A DNA stretch of 64,000 nucleotides from Acidimicrobiales bacterium (GTDB taxonomy: Bacteria; Actinomycetota; Acidimicrobiia; Acidimicrobiales; SZUA-35), in assembly GCA_041394265.1 (NCBI GenBank), contig JAWKIO010000005.1, positions 1,426,001 through 1,490,000 on the forward strand, in the 5' to 3' direction. Both the position numbers and the translations under genes were made by a program. The notes under the pieces were generated by a model. It did no database searches. It saw only the letters and a program-made list of their open reading frames with translations, and was not told the origin of the DNA. Of the stretch, positions 17,431-25,967 are shown piece after piece (within the stretch, counting starts at the first letter, position 1; every line of letters starts with the position of its first letter).

Positions 17431-17862
17431 GTGGAACCGTCGTTTTTCCAGCAGGTGCAGGACGTGTTCGAGGGCTTCGCTGTCGACGTCGCTGGCACGA
17501 TGCAGTCCAGCGTCCATCCTCGCGGGATCAAGGTCTGGTACGACGGCGCAACCCGCGAGCACTACGAGGCACAACTCGTCCGAGTCGACGGCGACCTCAT
17601 GCTGGAGATCGGTTTCCATGCCGAGTACCCAAAGGTGGGCGAGAACCAGGCCGTGCTCGATCGGCTTCTCGCCGCATCGCACCGGTGGCGCCCGGAACTC
17701 GGCGACGAACCCGAAGCAGGCGTGTTCCTCGGCGCCGACCGTTGGCGCCGCATCTCCGAGGCCTGGGAGGCTCCCGACCCCGACGACATCGACGCCGCGA
17801 TCGAGACCGCGGCCCGCCTCGCCGACTACGTCATCGCACTCGAGCCACTGCGACGAGCGTGA
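17431..17862 (+). CDS. Hypothetical protein
   Basis: A 143-aa soluble protein from GTG 17431; an earlier GTG at 17404 would add nine arginine/proline residues. The sequence has an N-terminal helix (FFQQVQDVFEGFAVDVAGTM), a beta-meander (IKVWYDGATREHYEAQLVRV then DGDLMLEIGFHAEYP) and C-terminal helices. The pattern resembles proteins that bind or evaluate small molecules, but I do not recognise the family. It is co-directional with the DinB gene, 57 bp after its stop. Confidence 0.65.
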   Translation: MEPSFFQQVQDVFEGFAVDVAGTMQSSVHPRGIKVWYDGATREHYEAQLVRVDGDLMLEIGFHAEYPKVGENQAVLDRLLAASHRWRPELGDEPEAGVFLGADRWRRISEAWEAPDPDDIDAAIETAARLADYVIALEPLRRA

Positions 17863-17935
17863 CGCAACGTGGTCGACGCTGCGATCGAGTTCGCCGCCCT
17901 GCCTCATGTCCAGCGGCTGCACCGACCGCTCTGCT

Positions 17936-18850
17936 TCACGTTCGGCGGCTACGCCGGCCGAAGCGATCCTGGGACGTGTCGAGATCCACACCCGCCTCGC
18001 GAGCCGTCGCCACGATGGCGGCGACGGGAAGCCGTTGCGGCGAGGTCCCGAACGTGAGGTCGAGCCGATCCCCGAGCGTGTGCATCGACCACCCGTCGGG
18101 GCGAGCGGACTCGAGTCCGTCCCACCTGACCGGGACGGCAACCGGGGCTGCCGGCTTCGGGCGGAGCGAGAAGGGGACCACCGTTGTCGCCGTCGGATTG
18201 TTCCGCAGCCAGTCGACGAACACTCGCCCTGACCGATCCTTCTTCAGGAACTCGGTGGTGGCGAGGTCGGGCACGCGCAACGCAACGAGGCCGGCAAGCG
18301 CCCGGGCCGCCTCAACGGTCTCCTCCGTGGTCGACGATCGGTCGAGTCGGACCCACACGTGGAAGCCTGACGAACCGGTCGCTAGCACCGAGCCGGTCAG
18401 CCCCGCGTCATCGAGCACGTCTCGCACGGCGAAGGTGACGCGCCGCACGCCGTCGAGGTCGCCCGGCGTGGGGTCGAGATCGAGGATCAACCAGTCCGGG
18501 TGGTCCGGCGCGCTGACGGAACTCGCCCACATGTGGAACGTCAGGGTGCCCTGGTTGGCGAGGTACGCCAGATCTTCGGCCCGATCGACGACCGGATAGG
18601 TGGTGACACCACCGTCGGCCTTCGGCACCTCGAAGCGCCGGATCGACTCCGGGAAGTGGTCCGCAGCATTCTTCTGCATGAAACCCTTGACGGCGATGCC
18701 CTTCGGGAATCGCTGGAGGGTGAGCGGCCGGTCGGCGACGAGTTCGATCATCCGTTGACCAACCCGCTGGTAGTGCTCAACGACGTCACCCTTCGTGATC
18801 CCGTCGTCGGGGAAGATCACGCGTTCGGCATGGGAGACTTCGATCGTCAT
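17936..18850 (-). CDS. LigD-type DNA polymerase/primase domain protein
   Basis: A 304-aa stand-alone polymerase domain of the archaeo-eukaryotic primase superfamily, as used in bacterial non-homologous end joining. Motifs: LTLQRFPKGI, FHMWASS, the catalytic LILDLDPTPGD with its two acidic residues, GSSGFHVWVRLD with the nucleotide-binding His, and FVDWLRNNPTATTVVPFSLR. There is no ligase or nuclease domain in the same protein and no Ku gene in the window, so it is a single-domain PolDom protein. Acting in break repair is the family role; it is not demonstrated here. Confidence 0.9.
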   Translation of the reverse strand: MTIEVSHAERVIFPDDGITKGDVVEHYQRVGQRMIELVADRPLTLQRFPKGIAVKGFMQKNAADHFPESIRRFEVPKADGGVTTYPVVDRAEDLAYLANQGTLTFHMWASSVSAPDHPDWLILDLDPTPGDLDGVRRVTFAVRDVLDDAGLTGSVLATGSSGFHVWVRLDRSSTTEETVEAARALAGLVALRVPDLATTEFLKKDRSGRVFVDWLRNNPTATTVVPFSLRPKPAAPVAVPVRWDGLESARPDGWSMHTLGDRLDLTFGTSPQRLPVAAIVATAREAGVDLDTSQDRFGRRSRRT

Positions 18851-18938
18851 GACGACATCGTGTCAGGCACGAGACCGTCGAGGCCGACCAGCGGACGGAT
18901 CCCGGTCAGTCGAGCGCTCGGGCGGTGCAGACAGAGCG

Positions 18939-19331
18939 TCAGCCTCGGACGTCGGTGACAATGACCTTCAGCGGATCGATGGCCACCCGCAGCCGCCGAG
19001 TGTCGATGCTGTCGAAGGAACGCATGTCGGTGCCATAGCGCTGACCGAGGCGATCGGCGAACAGGTAGTCGTGGTCGGGCTCGATTCGGGCGCTTCCGCG
19101 GATCTCGACGTAATAGTTGGGCGTCTCGGGATGGAAGGTCAAGACACTGCATCGGCTCTCGATGGCGAGGTTCTTGGCTTTTCTCGTCGATTCGTCGATC
19201 GAGATGCAGATCCGGTCGTCTTCGACGATGTACCAGACGGCGGTGAGCTGGGGATGGGCGTCTTGCCCGTTCGTGGCGAGCACGGCGGTTGGGTTCGCCA
19301 GCAACTCCGGATCGATGGTGGCGGTACGCAT
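18939..19331 (-). CDS. PPOX-class F420-dependent oxidoreductase-like protein
   Basis: A 130-aa split-barrel flavin/F420-binding protein. HPQLTAVWYIVEDDRICISI, STRKAKNLAIESRCSVLTFH and YVEIRGSARIE are typical of pyridoxamine-phosphate-oxidase-like F420 enzymes in actinobacteria. It is small, with a single domain that would dimerise. It lies just downstream of the MarR gene on the same strand (31 bp), so it is probably co-transcribed and repressed by MarR. Confidence 0.8.
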   Translation of the reverse strand: MRTATIDPELLANPTAVLATNGQDAHPQLTAVWYIVEDDRICISIDESTRKAKNLAIESRCSVLTFHPETPNYYVEIRGSARIEPDHDYLFADRLGQRYGTDMRSFDSIDTRRLRVAIDPLKVIVTDVRG

Positions 19332-19362
19332 GGGTTCGCTCCTCTCGCTTCTCGATGGGCGC

Positions 19363-19863
19363 CTACGGGGCTTCGGCGGATGCAGACTCTTTGGCGATGA
19401 GCATCTGCCGCAGGCCGTTCTCGACGACTGCCCGGCTGCGTTCGGATCCGATGGCGCTGGTCACGACATCGGCTTCGTAGCGGGTGATGGCCGGGACCGC
19501 TTCGTTGATCAGCTCGAGACCCGTTGGTGAGAGTCTGATGAGCGTGCCGCGCCGATCGTTGGGGTCGGGAAGTCGCTCGATCAATCCGGCAGTTTCGAGT
19601 CGATCGAGCCGTTTGGTCGTGCCGCCCGAGGAGAGCATCAACGAAAGCTGCAGATCTCTGATCTTCATCGCCTCTGCGGCCGCACGCCTCCGCAGCGTTG
19701 CGAGCATGTCGAAGTCGCCAAGCGTCAGTCCGAACTGGGCGAGCTCTGCTTCTCGACCGGCTTCGAGGTAGCGGGCGAGTCGCAGGATCCGACCGGTGAT
19801 GGGCAGCCCAGCGACGTCGAGGTCGGGGAGCCACCTTCGAACCTCTTCGACGACTTCGTCCAT
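19363..19863 (-). CDS. MarR family transcriptional regulator
   Basis: A 166-aa winged-helix regulator from ATG 19863; a GTG at 19890 gives a longer form. The recognition segment is MLATLRRRAAAEAMKIRDLQ, then LSLMLSSGGTTKRLDRLETA and GLIERLPDPNDRRGTLIRLS, the wing typical of MarR. It is divergent from the EamA operon, and the 164-bp gap holds a long palindrome and shorter repeats that are likely operators. It probably represses both directions. Confidence 0.85.
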   Translation of the reverse strand: MDEVVEEVRRWLPDLDVAGLPITGRILRLARYLEAGREAELAQFGLTLGDFDMLATLRRRAAAEAMKIRDLQLSLMLSSGGTTKRLDRLETAGLIERLPDPNDRRGTLIRLSPTGLELINEAVPAITRYEADVVTSAIGSERSRAVVENGLRQMLIAKESASAEAP

Positions 19864-19893
19864 CACATCCGTCTCTCGTTTTGCGTCCACACA

Positions 19894-19975
19894 AGAATCT
19901 TACCAGCAAGACTCTTGACAGCAAGTCTTTGCGTGTGGATACTCAGAAGTATCTTGCCTGGAAGATACTTCTGAG
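19894..19975. promoter_or_regulatory. MarR operator region with a 14-bp inverted repeat
   Basis: CTCAGAAGTATCTT (19942-19955) is exactly inverted at 19962-19975, with a 6-nt spacer. Just before it lie three shorter related AAG(A/T)..CTT elements (AAGAATCTT, CAAGACTCTTG, CAAGTCTTTG) spaced about one to two helical turns apart. They fill the space between the MarR gene and the EamA operon. Sequence seen directly; binding by MarR inferred. Confidence 0.6.
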
Positions 19976-20027
19976 AATGACATTTCAGGTTTGCCGCCTG
20001 GCCCGCCCGACACGAGAGGAGATCGTC

Positions 20028-20969
20028 ATGACCGCCACCATCGAGCGGCACGCAACCGTGGCGCCGTCGGCGTCTGGAGCGACGGACCGGCGCTTCGATC
20101 CGATCATCACCGGCCTCGCACCAGCAGCGTGGGGACTGACCTACATCGTCACCACCGAGCTCCTGCCATCGGGACGGCCTCTCCTGGCAGCGACGCTCCG
20201 GGCGCTTCCCGCTGGCTTGACACTGACTGCGATCACGCGGCGGCGCCCAACCGGTTCGTGGTGGTGGAAGGCCGCGGTGCTCGGCGCGCTGAACATCGGC
20301 GCCTTCTTCGTGCTGTTGTTCGTCGCCGCCTACCGACTCCCGGGCGGCGTCGCCGCCACCCTCGGTTCGATCCAACCGCTGGTCGCCGCGGGACTCGCGA
20401 TCCCCATTCTCGGTGAGCGATTCCGCCGCACGACCGCAGTCGCCGGCATCCTCGGAGTCGCGGGAGTCGGGTTGCTGGTGCTGCGGTCGGGCGCGGCACT
20501 CGACACCGTCGGCGTCCTCGCCGGGCTCGCCGGTGCGCTCTCCATGGCAACTGGTGTCGTCCTGACAAAGCACTGGGGACGGCCGGTCCCACTCGCGGCC
20601 TTCACCAGCTGGCAACTCATCGCCGGCGGCGTCCTACTCGCACCGATCGCGTACGCGGTCGAAGGGCCGCCCCCATCCCTCACCAGTCAGAACCTGATCG
20701 GGTTCACCTGGCTCTCAACCGGCGGCGCCGCCATCTCCTATCTGATCTGGTTCCGAGGCGTTTCCCGACTCCCCGTCGCCCAGGTGTCCCTGCTCGGTCT
20801 CATCAGCCCCATCGTCGCCACCGTCGCCGGACTCGTCGTCCTCCACCAGACCCTCACGCCGGCCCAATTGGTCGGCGCAGCACTGGTCCTGACGGCGATC
20901 TGGATCGGCCAACGACCCAACCCAGCCACCAACCCAACACAACACACCACGACGGAGAACCTGTCATGA
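20028..20969 (+). CDS. EamA family (DMT) transporter
   Basis: A 313-aa membrane protein with about ten hydrophobic helices in two EamA repeats, for example VLGALNIGAFFVLLFVAAYR followed by LGSIQPLVAAGLAIPIL, and later WLSTGGAAISYLIWF with LLGLISPIVATVAGLVVL. DMT transporters export amino acids, nucleosides or drugs. ATG 20028 has GAGAGGAG upstream. It is the first gene of an operon whose next three genes overlap or follow closely. The divergent MarR gene and its operator suggest inducible export. Confidence 0.85.
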   Translation: MTATIERHATVAPSASGATDRRFDPIITGLAPAAWGLTYIVTTELLPSGRPLLAATLRALPAGLTLTAITRRRPTGSWWWKAAVLGALNIGAFFVLLFVAAYRLPGGVAATLGSIQPLVAAGLAIPILGERFRRTTAVAGILGVAGVGLLVLRSGAALDTVGVLAGLAGALSMATGVVLTKHWGRPVPLAAFTSWQLIAGGVLLAPIAYAVEGPPPSLTSQNLIGFTWLSTGGAAISYLIWFRGVSRLPVAQVSLLGLISPIVATVAGLVVLHQTLTPAQLVGAALVLTAIWIGQRPNPATNPTQHTTTENLS

Positions 20970-21775
20970 CCACCCAGACCCACACCCGCCATCACAACAC
21001 TGCCGACACAGCTGCAGCGCCACATTCACGATTCGCGACCGCACGAACCGCAGGCGTGCTCTACGTGATCATCATCGCCTGCGGCCTCTTCGCCGAGGTC
21101 GGCGTGCGCTCACAGCTCATCGAATCGGGTGACCCGAGCGCCACGGCCCAGAACATCATCGACTCACGCATGCTGTTCCGAGCCGGACTCGCCGCCGACA
21201 TCGTCATGTTCATCGCCGATGTCGCCATCGCCGTCGTCCTCTACCAACTGCTCCGACCGCTCAGCCAGACACTGTCGATTCTTGCGGCGGCCTTCCGGAT
21301 GACCCAGACCGCAGTCATCGGACTGAATCTGCTCAACATGTTCCAGGCAGTGCGGATCATCGACGACGCCGACTATCTCGGCACATTTGGCGCCGACCAG
21401 ACCGACACCTTGGCACTGCTGTACCTCGACGCCCACAAGTACGGGTACATCCTCGGGCTGGCGTTCTTCGGCGTCAGCACCCTCATCGTCGGCTACCTGG
21501 CTCTCGCATCGCGGCAGATGCCCCGCCCGCTCGGCGTGCTCCTCGGACTTGCCGGCGCCGGCTACCTGATCGACACCTTCAGCTTCTTCCTCATCCCCAG
21601 CTACGACGGCTCAGCATCACCCATGGTGCTGGCCCCGGCCCTCGTCGCCGAGTTCTGGTTCGCCCTGTGGCTCCTCACCAAGGGTCGCCGGCTCGAGCAC
21701 CTGACCGCACGCGGCGCCACCCCATTCGTTGATGCCAGCAGGGGTGACAACCGAATGGTCGGAGCCACGTCATGA
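20966..21775 (+). CDS. DUF4386 family membrane protein
   Basis: A 269-aa integral membrane protein overlapping the EamA stop by 4 bp (ATGA). Six hydrophobic helices are visible, including GVLYVIIIACGLFAEVGV, DIVMFIADVAIAVVLYQLL and GVSTLIVGYLALASRQM, the DUF4386 pattern. The family function is unknown. It likely works with the transporter or the reductase translated from the same transcript. Confidence 0.8.
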   Translation: MTTQTHTRHHNTADTAAAPHSRFATARTAGVLYVIIIACGLFAEVGVRSQLIESGDPSATAQNIIDSRMLFRAGLAADIVMFIADVAIAVVLYQLLRPLSQTLSILAAAFRMTQTAVIGLNLLNMFQAVRIIDDADYLGTFGADQTDTLALLYLDAHKYGYILGLAFFGVSTLIVGYLALASRQMPRPLGVLLGLAGAGYLIDTFSFFLIPSYDGSASPMVLAPALVAEFWFALWLLTKGRRLEHLTARGATPFVDASRGDNRMVGATS

Positions 21776-22806
21776 CCACGCCCGCCCCAGCAACGCCCCA
21801 CCGGAACGCCCACGCACAACCACACGAGAGCTACGAAATGAAAGCCATCACCAGAGACCGCTTCGGATCCCCCGATGTCCTCCACTTCCAGGACATCCAC
21901 CGACCGGCAATTCCTGCTGGCAGCGTGCTCGTCGATGTCCGCGCCGCCGGCGTCAACCGGGGCGACGCCCTCGAGATGCGCGGCTGGCCCTACCTCGCCC
22001 GCCTGATGGGATACGGCACGACACGCCCCAGGCAAGCGGTGCTCGGGACCGACATCGCCGGAACCGTGATCGCGCTGAGCGAAGGCGTCAGCCGCATCGA
22101 CATCGGCGACGAGATCGTCGGCTTCGGCACCGGAGCCTTCGCACAGTTCGCCGTCGTTCCCGCATCGATGACCGTCCATCGGCCCGACTCGATCGATGTC
22201 GAACAGGCAGCCGCCATCCCAACGGCTGCGGTCGCCGCGCTCCAAGCGATGCGCAACGCCGCCCGGGTCGAGGCCGGACAGCACGTCGCCGTGATCGGCG
22301 CATCAGGAGGCGTCGGCACCTTCGCCGTGCAGATCGCCAAGGCATACGGAGCCGAGGTGACGGGGGTGGCCGGGGCACGAAACCTCGATCTCGTCCGGTC
22401 GATCGGCGCCGACCATCTCGTCGACTACAAGGTCGACGACATCGCGACCCACACCGGCCGCTACGACGTGATCATCGACCTCGTCGGCAGCCGGCCAATC
22501 CAGGCCCTCCGCTATGCGTTGACACCGACGGGCACGTTCGTCGTGGTCGGCGGACAGAACCCGCGGTCGCTGACCGGGATGCGTCGCTTCGCTGCTGCTG
22601 CGGCGCTGTCGCCGTTCACGCGGCAGCGCCTCGTGCCGCTGTTCTCCAAGCCCGACGGGGATGACCTGGCAGCCGTGGTCGAACTCGCACGGACTGGTGC
22701 CGTCCGCCCGATCGTCGGCCGCACCTTCGAACTCAGCGACACCGCCGCAGCCATTGGCCATGTCGAAACCGGACACGGCACCGGCCGAACCGTCGTCACG
22801 ACTTGA
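21772..22806 (+). CDS. Zinc-free MDR oxidoreductase (quinone reductase-like)
   Basis: A 344-aa medium-chain dehydrogenase/reductase, overlapping the previous stop by 4 bp. The catalytic domain has VRAAGVNRGDALEMRGWP and VLGTDIAGTVIALSEGVSR; the NAD(P)-binding Rossmann part has VAVIGASGGVGTFAVQIAKA followed by YGAEVTGVAGARN. The cysteines of the structural zinc loop are missing, as in quinone reductases. About 20 residues precede the usual start (a second ATG at 21838), so an internal start is possible. It would reduce a quinone or enone with NADPH. Confidence 0.85.
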   Translation: MTTPAPATPHRNAHAQPHESYEMKAITRDRFGSPDVLHFQDIHRPAIPAGSVLVDVRAAGVNRGDALEMRGWPYLARLMGYGTTRPRQAVLGTDIAGTVIALSEGVSRIDIGDEIVGFGTGAFAQFAVVPASMTVHRPDSIDVEQAAAIPTAAVAALQAMRNAARVEAGQHVAVIGASGGVGTFAVQIAKAYGAEVTGVAGARNLDLVRSIGADHLVDYKVDDIATHTGRYDVIIDLVGSRPIQALRYALTPTGTFVVVGGQNPRSLTGMRRFAAAAALSPFTRQRLVPLFSKPDGDDLAAVVELARTGAVRPIVGRTFELSDTAAAIGHVETGHGTGRTVVTT

Positions 22807-22836
22807 ACAAGACCCGCTCGGAAAGGAGACCGTCCC

Positions 22837-24114
22837 GTGAACACTGCAAGCCAAGACCCGCTCAGCCAGCTCGAACCCCACGACATCGCCAGCGCGTGGA
22901 CGTCCCGTGGACTCGACCAGATGACCGACGCCGAATTGCTCCACGCAGCGTGCGAACAGTTGTCGGTGCCGCGCGATGGTGAGGCGAGCTCCTTCACCCT
23001 TCACGCACCGCTGGAGCTGATGGCGCGAGCACAGCTACTTCCCATGGTCTCGCGACCTCGGCGCGAATCGGCGCGACAACGCATCGCACATGTCGCCGCC
23101 ACCTGGGCCACCACCGGGGCGTCTACGGCAACCATCGCCGACATCTCACCGATTGAACGTCCACTCGATGCTCTCGCCGACGCTCTGCGCCACGGCGATC
23201 CAGCAACTGCGGATCATGCATTCGTCGCCCTGTGCGCCCGCCGAGACCAGGACCAGATCGTCGACAACCTCGTCGACATCGTGCTCCCCCAACTCGGGGG
23301 CGCCGCCCACGGCGCCATCCTCCTGGAACTGCTTCCCCGCTTCCGGCCGGCCCGAATGAACCCGGCGCTGATGGCACGCACCCTTGTCGGCGACATCGCC
23401 CGGCATCCCGACTGGCAGCTGCGGTGGTTCAACCAGCAGCGGCCCGCGGCGTCCGAGGTGTCGCTGACCGATCGGCTCGTCTCACCCAAGGCGGACCGTG
23501 AGCCTTCCAGTCACTTCGTGCAGCCGACGATGGCGCTCGTCGACGACACCGGACTGGCCCACCGACTACTGGCGGATGTCACCCAGGACCTGCCCATCGA
23601 CGAGGCCCGCCGCCAACTGCTGACGCTCGCGGCCATGTCGATGCTCCAGGACGAGCCGGCCAGTGCCCCCTACGGTTGGACCCATTGCCTGACGCTGCCC
23701 CAAGCGGCACTGGCCATCGCCCACCGAGCCGCTGATTCGCGGCGTGCCATCGACATCGCCGCCACCTACGTGCTCGGATTCCGCGCCACACAGAGCACCG
23801 GGCCGATCGATCCGAGTTGGGAGCCAGACCCGCCTCATCGATCCAGCGAGGTGGTTGTCACGCACCTCGACCCCTCCACTGCAGCGGCGGCTGCCTGGCA
23901 CGCCACGTCTGAACAGGAGGTCTCCATCACCCAGGAGCTCATCGACAACGCCGCACCCCACCACGATGCTCATCTGGCCAAGTACACCCTCGCCTGCCTC
24001 GACGCCCGCGCCAATGACCCTGCGAACGGGCGCCTTTTCCTCGCCGCCGCGACCTACCTCGCCGCCTGGTGGCATCAACACGACCACGACCACCCGAACG
24101 GAGCCCTTCCATGA
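22837..24114 (+). CDS. Helical protein, possibly questin-oxidase-like
   Basis: A 425-aa alpha-helical soluble protein starting at GTG 22837 with AAGGAG upstream. Histidine-containing stretches such as APYGWTHCLTLPQAALAIAH and HHDAHLAKYTLACLDARAND, with FLAAATYLAAWW at the end, recall DUF4243/questin oxidase proteins that perform Baeyer-Villiger chemistry, but I am not sure of this. It is the last intact gene of the MarR-controlled operon and sits with a reductase and a transporter, which fits detoxification or modification of an aromatic compound. Confidence 0.6.
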   Translation: MNTASQDPLSQLEPHDIASAWTSRGLDQMTDAELLHAACEQLSVPRDGEASSFTLHAPLELMARAQLLPMVSRPRRESARQRIAHVAATWATTGASTATIADISPIERPLDALADALRHGDPATADHAFVALCARRDQDQIVDNLVDIVLPQLGGAAHGAILLELLPRFRPARMNPALMARTLVGDIARHPDWQLRWFNQQRPAASEVSLTDRLVSPKADREPSSHFVQPTMALVDDTGLAHRLLADVTQDLPIDEARRQLLTLAAMSMLQDEPASAPYGWTHCLTLPQAALAIAHRAADSRRAIDIAATYVLGFRATQSTGPIDPSWEPDPPHRSSEVVVTHLDPSTAAAAAWHATSEQEVSITQELIDNAAPHHDAHLAKYTLACLDARANDPANGRLFLAAATYLAAWWHQHDHDHPNGALP

Positions 24115-24236
24115 TTCACATCGACCATCTCACCAAGCGCCACCACGATCACACCGTCGTCGAGGAACTTCGGGATGAAAGTCGTGTCACTCGTCGGGTG
24201 CGTCCCATGCCACGATGCCGGAGCGCCAGTGCGTGA
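24111..24236 (+). pseudogene. Truncated start of an ABC transporter ATPase gene
   Basis: ATG 24111 overlaps the previous stop (ATGA) and reads MIHIDHLTKRHHDHTVVEEL, the typical opening strand of an ABC ATPase. It then runs into non-homologous sequence and stops at 24236. No Walker A motif follows. The remainder overlaps the 3' end of the opposite PPOX gene, so the operon was cut by a deletion or rearrangement near 24170. The original operon probably continued with an ABC transporter. Confidence 0.5.
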
Positions 24237-24753
24237 TGCGATCCTCCTGGTCGTTGCGGTGGAGGTGCCGGGGAGGTTGAGCGAACGTGCTGTACGGGGT
24301 GCATCGCAGCACGACTCGGTCTTCCTCGGCGGCCATCGCCTGGACGAACGGGCGGGCGTCGTCGCCGAGCGGCTCACCGGACATCCGACCACCAACCGCC
24401 ATCATCACGTCGACGACGAGATCGGGATCCGAGTCCACGACGGCGTTGCAGTAGACCTGCAGGTAGGAGAACGGCCAGCGCTCGTCGAGCACACAGATGC
24501 TCACCTTCGGGTCGCGGGCGATGACGCGGGACTTGCCCCGGTCGCGCATCGTGGACACCAGCAGTTCCCCTGATTCGGTGGGGATGTAGTAGACGACCGA
24601 CATCGCCGGTCCGTCGGCTTTACGCCGGGTCCCGAACACGCAGGTCCGATGAGTTCGTACGAATTCGCGTCGCTCTGACGGACTCATGTCACGGTCGGTG
24701 GGCGGCGTGAACGCTTCAGCAGCGAGGGGTAGGAGTGTCAGCTCGTGGGTCAC
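24187..24753 (-). CDS. PPOX-class flavin/F420-dependent protein
   Basis: A 188-aa split-barrel protein. Recognisable parts are MSPSERREFVRTHRTCVFGT, AMSVVYYIPTESGELLVSTM, DRGKSRVIARDPKVSICVLD and YLQVYCNAVVDSDPDLVVDV, which fit the pyridoxamine-phosphate-oxidase-like family with F420 or FMN as cofactor. It is divergent from a MarR gene whose candidate operator repeats occupy the shared upstream region, so it is probably MarR-regulated. Substrate unknown. Confidence 0.8.
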   Translation of the reverse strand: MTHELTLLPLAAEAFTPPTDRDMSPSERREFVRTHRTCVFGTRRKADGPAMSVVYYIPTESGELLVSTMRDRGKSRVIARDPKVSICVLDERWPFSYLQVYCNAVVDSDPDLVVDVMMAVGGRMSGEPLGDDARPFVQAMAAEEDRVVLRCTPYSTFAQPPRHLHRNDQEDRITHWRSGIVAWDAPDE

Positions 24754-24813
24754 GGTCGATCTCCTCGACGACTCGGCGTGTCGATCGGCGGCCTGAGCCA
24801 GAGTCGAACAACT

Positions 24814-24851
24814 ATGGTGGTAATACCATCCAATTTATGGGGTAATACCAT
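24814..24851. promoter_or_regulatory. Tandem MarR operator copies
   Basis: Two copies of GGTAATACCAT lie at 24819-24829 and 24841-24851, 22 bp apart (two helical turns). Each is part of a short palindrome (ATGGT...ACCAT and ATGG...CCAT). The second ends two bases before the MarR start codon, so a bound repressor would also cover the translation start region. AT-rich against the surroundings. Confidence 0.6.
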
Positions 24852-24853
24852 AT

Positions 24854-25288
24854 ATGCCAACTGAACCCGACACCTCACGCGCCGACCTGATCGAAGCGCT
24901 TGGCGCCGTTGCCTTCGCAGTCATGGCCGCGCTCTCCCGAGTCGCGGCCGAACACGATCTGTCCCTCACGCAACTTCGCATGATCGGCATCCTGCGCGAT
25001 CGGCGCATGACGATCACCGAACTCGCTCATGCGCTCGGGCTCGACCGGTCATCGGTATCAGGACTCGTTGAGCGCACCGAGACGCGCGGGCTCGTCCAGC
25101 GCGAACCCAACCCCGATGACGCTCGCAGCGTCCACGTGACGCTCAGCCCTAGAGGTGCCGAAGCGCTCAGCCTCGGCGCGACCGAGGCCGCCGGATTGCT
25201 GTCATCGTTGACCGACGCGCTGACCCTCACCGAGAGCCGGCGGCTCACCGCGCTCCTCGACCGAATGATCGAACACCGAGGTTTGTGA
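24854..25288 (+). CDS. MarR family transcriptional regulator
   Basis: A 144-aa winged-helix protein. Helix-turn-helix ITELAHALGLDRSSVSGLVE and wing RGLVQREPNPDDARSVHVTL are clear. It is divergent from the PPOX gene and likely controls both itself and that gene through the GGTAATACCAT repeats. It is the last chromosomal gene before the integrated island. Confidence 0.9.
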   Translation: MPTEPDTSRADLIEALGAVAFAVMAALSRVAAEHDLSLTQLRMIGILRDRRMTITELAHALGLDRSSVSGLVERTETRGLVQREPNPDDARSVHVTLSPRGAEALSLGATEAAGLLSSLTDALTLTESRRLTALLDRMIEHRGL

Positions 25289-25408
25289 CGACTCACTCGT
25301 CGCCGGCTCGGTCAGATCTCCAAGCTCCAGTCCCGTGTTTCCAGGGTGCACTTGACCGCCACGAGAAATCCGGGGCGTACGCTCCGTCGAAGGTGCGGTG
25401 ACCCCACG

Positions 25409-25451
25409 GTGGCGGGGGCAGGATTTGAACCTGCGACCTTCGGGTTATGAG
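25409..25451. repeat. attL: 43-bp direct repeat of the tRNA-fMet 3' segment
   Basis: Identical over 43 bp to 41108-41150, which covers the 3' part of the initiator tRNA gene from the discriminator base to the anticodon loop. The flanking bases differ on both sides. No 5' tRNA half follows here, so this is the displaced end produced by integration. The gene-free stretch 25289-25634 consists of this repeat, arm-type sites and otherwise featureless sequence. Confidence 0.85.
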
Positions 25452-25550
25452 ACCGTTGTCGGTCTTCCAGGTCTCCCCAGGCCAAGCAGTGTTTTCCCAG
25501 CTCATCAGCCATTTCCGGCTTCCCTGCTGTTCCCCTCTACTCCCCCCTGC

Positions 25551-25581
25551 CTACCGGTGTCTCGGTAGATCCCTGGTAGAT
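25551..25581. repeat. Candidate integrase arm-type sites, left end
   Basis: CTACCGG (25551-25557, inverted), CGGTAGAT (25563-25570) and TGGTAGAT (25574-25581) resemble the three CCGGTAGAC copies near the right end. Short repeated sites beside both core repeats are what a tyrosine integrase with an arm-binding domain would use. Confidence 0.5.
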
Positions 25582-25634
25582 GCCGAGACTCAAGGAGTCT
25601 CCTCGGGTCGGCCACGCTCCGTGAGCAGGCACGG

Positions 25635-25967
25635 TCAGGCCGCCGGTTCCTTGCCGAGATGCACCGGCACCCGACGATCCTCGTCGTCGAACACTGCGAC
25701 CAGCTCGAGCCGAGCGCCGAGCGCTTCGAGGTAGTCCCGCAGCGTCGAGACCCGGACGTCCTCGGCGTGTTCGAGCTTGGACACTGCGCTCTGGGTGATC
25801 TCCAACCTGCCGGCGACATCGACCTGACTCAACGCCTCGGCATGACGGAGCTCATACAGACGCAGCTCCTCATCGAGTTCAGCCCGCGCCCGCTCGACCC
25901 GCTCAGCCGCGCCGGGCCGTTCCATCATCTTGTCCCGAAGCTCGGACCACTTCGTGTGTCCACTCAT
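25635..25967 (-). CDS. XRE-family antitoxin (HigA-like)
   Basis: A 110-aa protein with a C-terminal helix-turn-helix: LSQVDVAGRLEITQSAVSKL followed by EHAEDVRVSTLRDYLEALGA. The N-terminal half is a charged helix. Its ATG overlaps the toxin stop (ATGA), the toxin-first order of HigBA systems. It would neutralise the toxin and repress the shared promoter. It sits just inside the left end of the island, a usual place for stabilising modules. Confidence 0.85.
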   Translation of the reverse strand: MSGHTKWSELRDKMMERPGAAERVERARAELDEELRLYELRHAEALSQVDVAGRLEITQSAVSKLEHAEDVRVSTLRDYLEALGARLELVAVFDDEDRRVPVHLGKEPAA

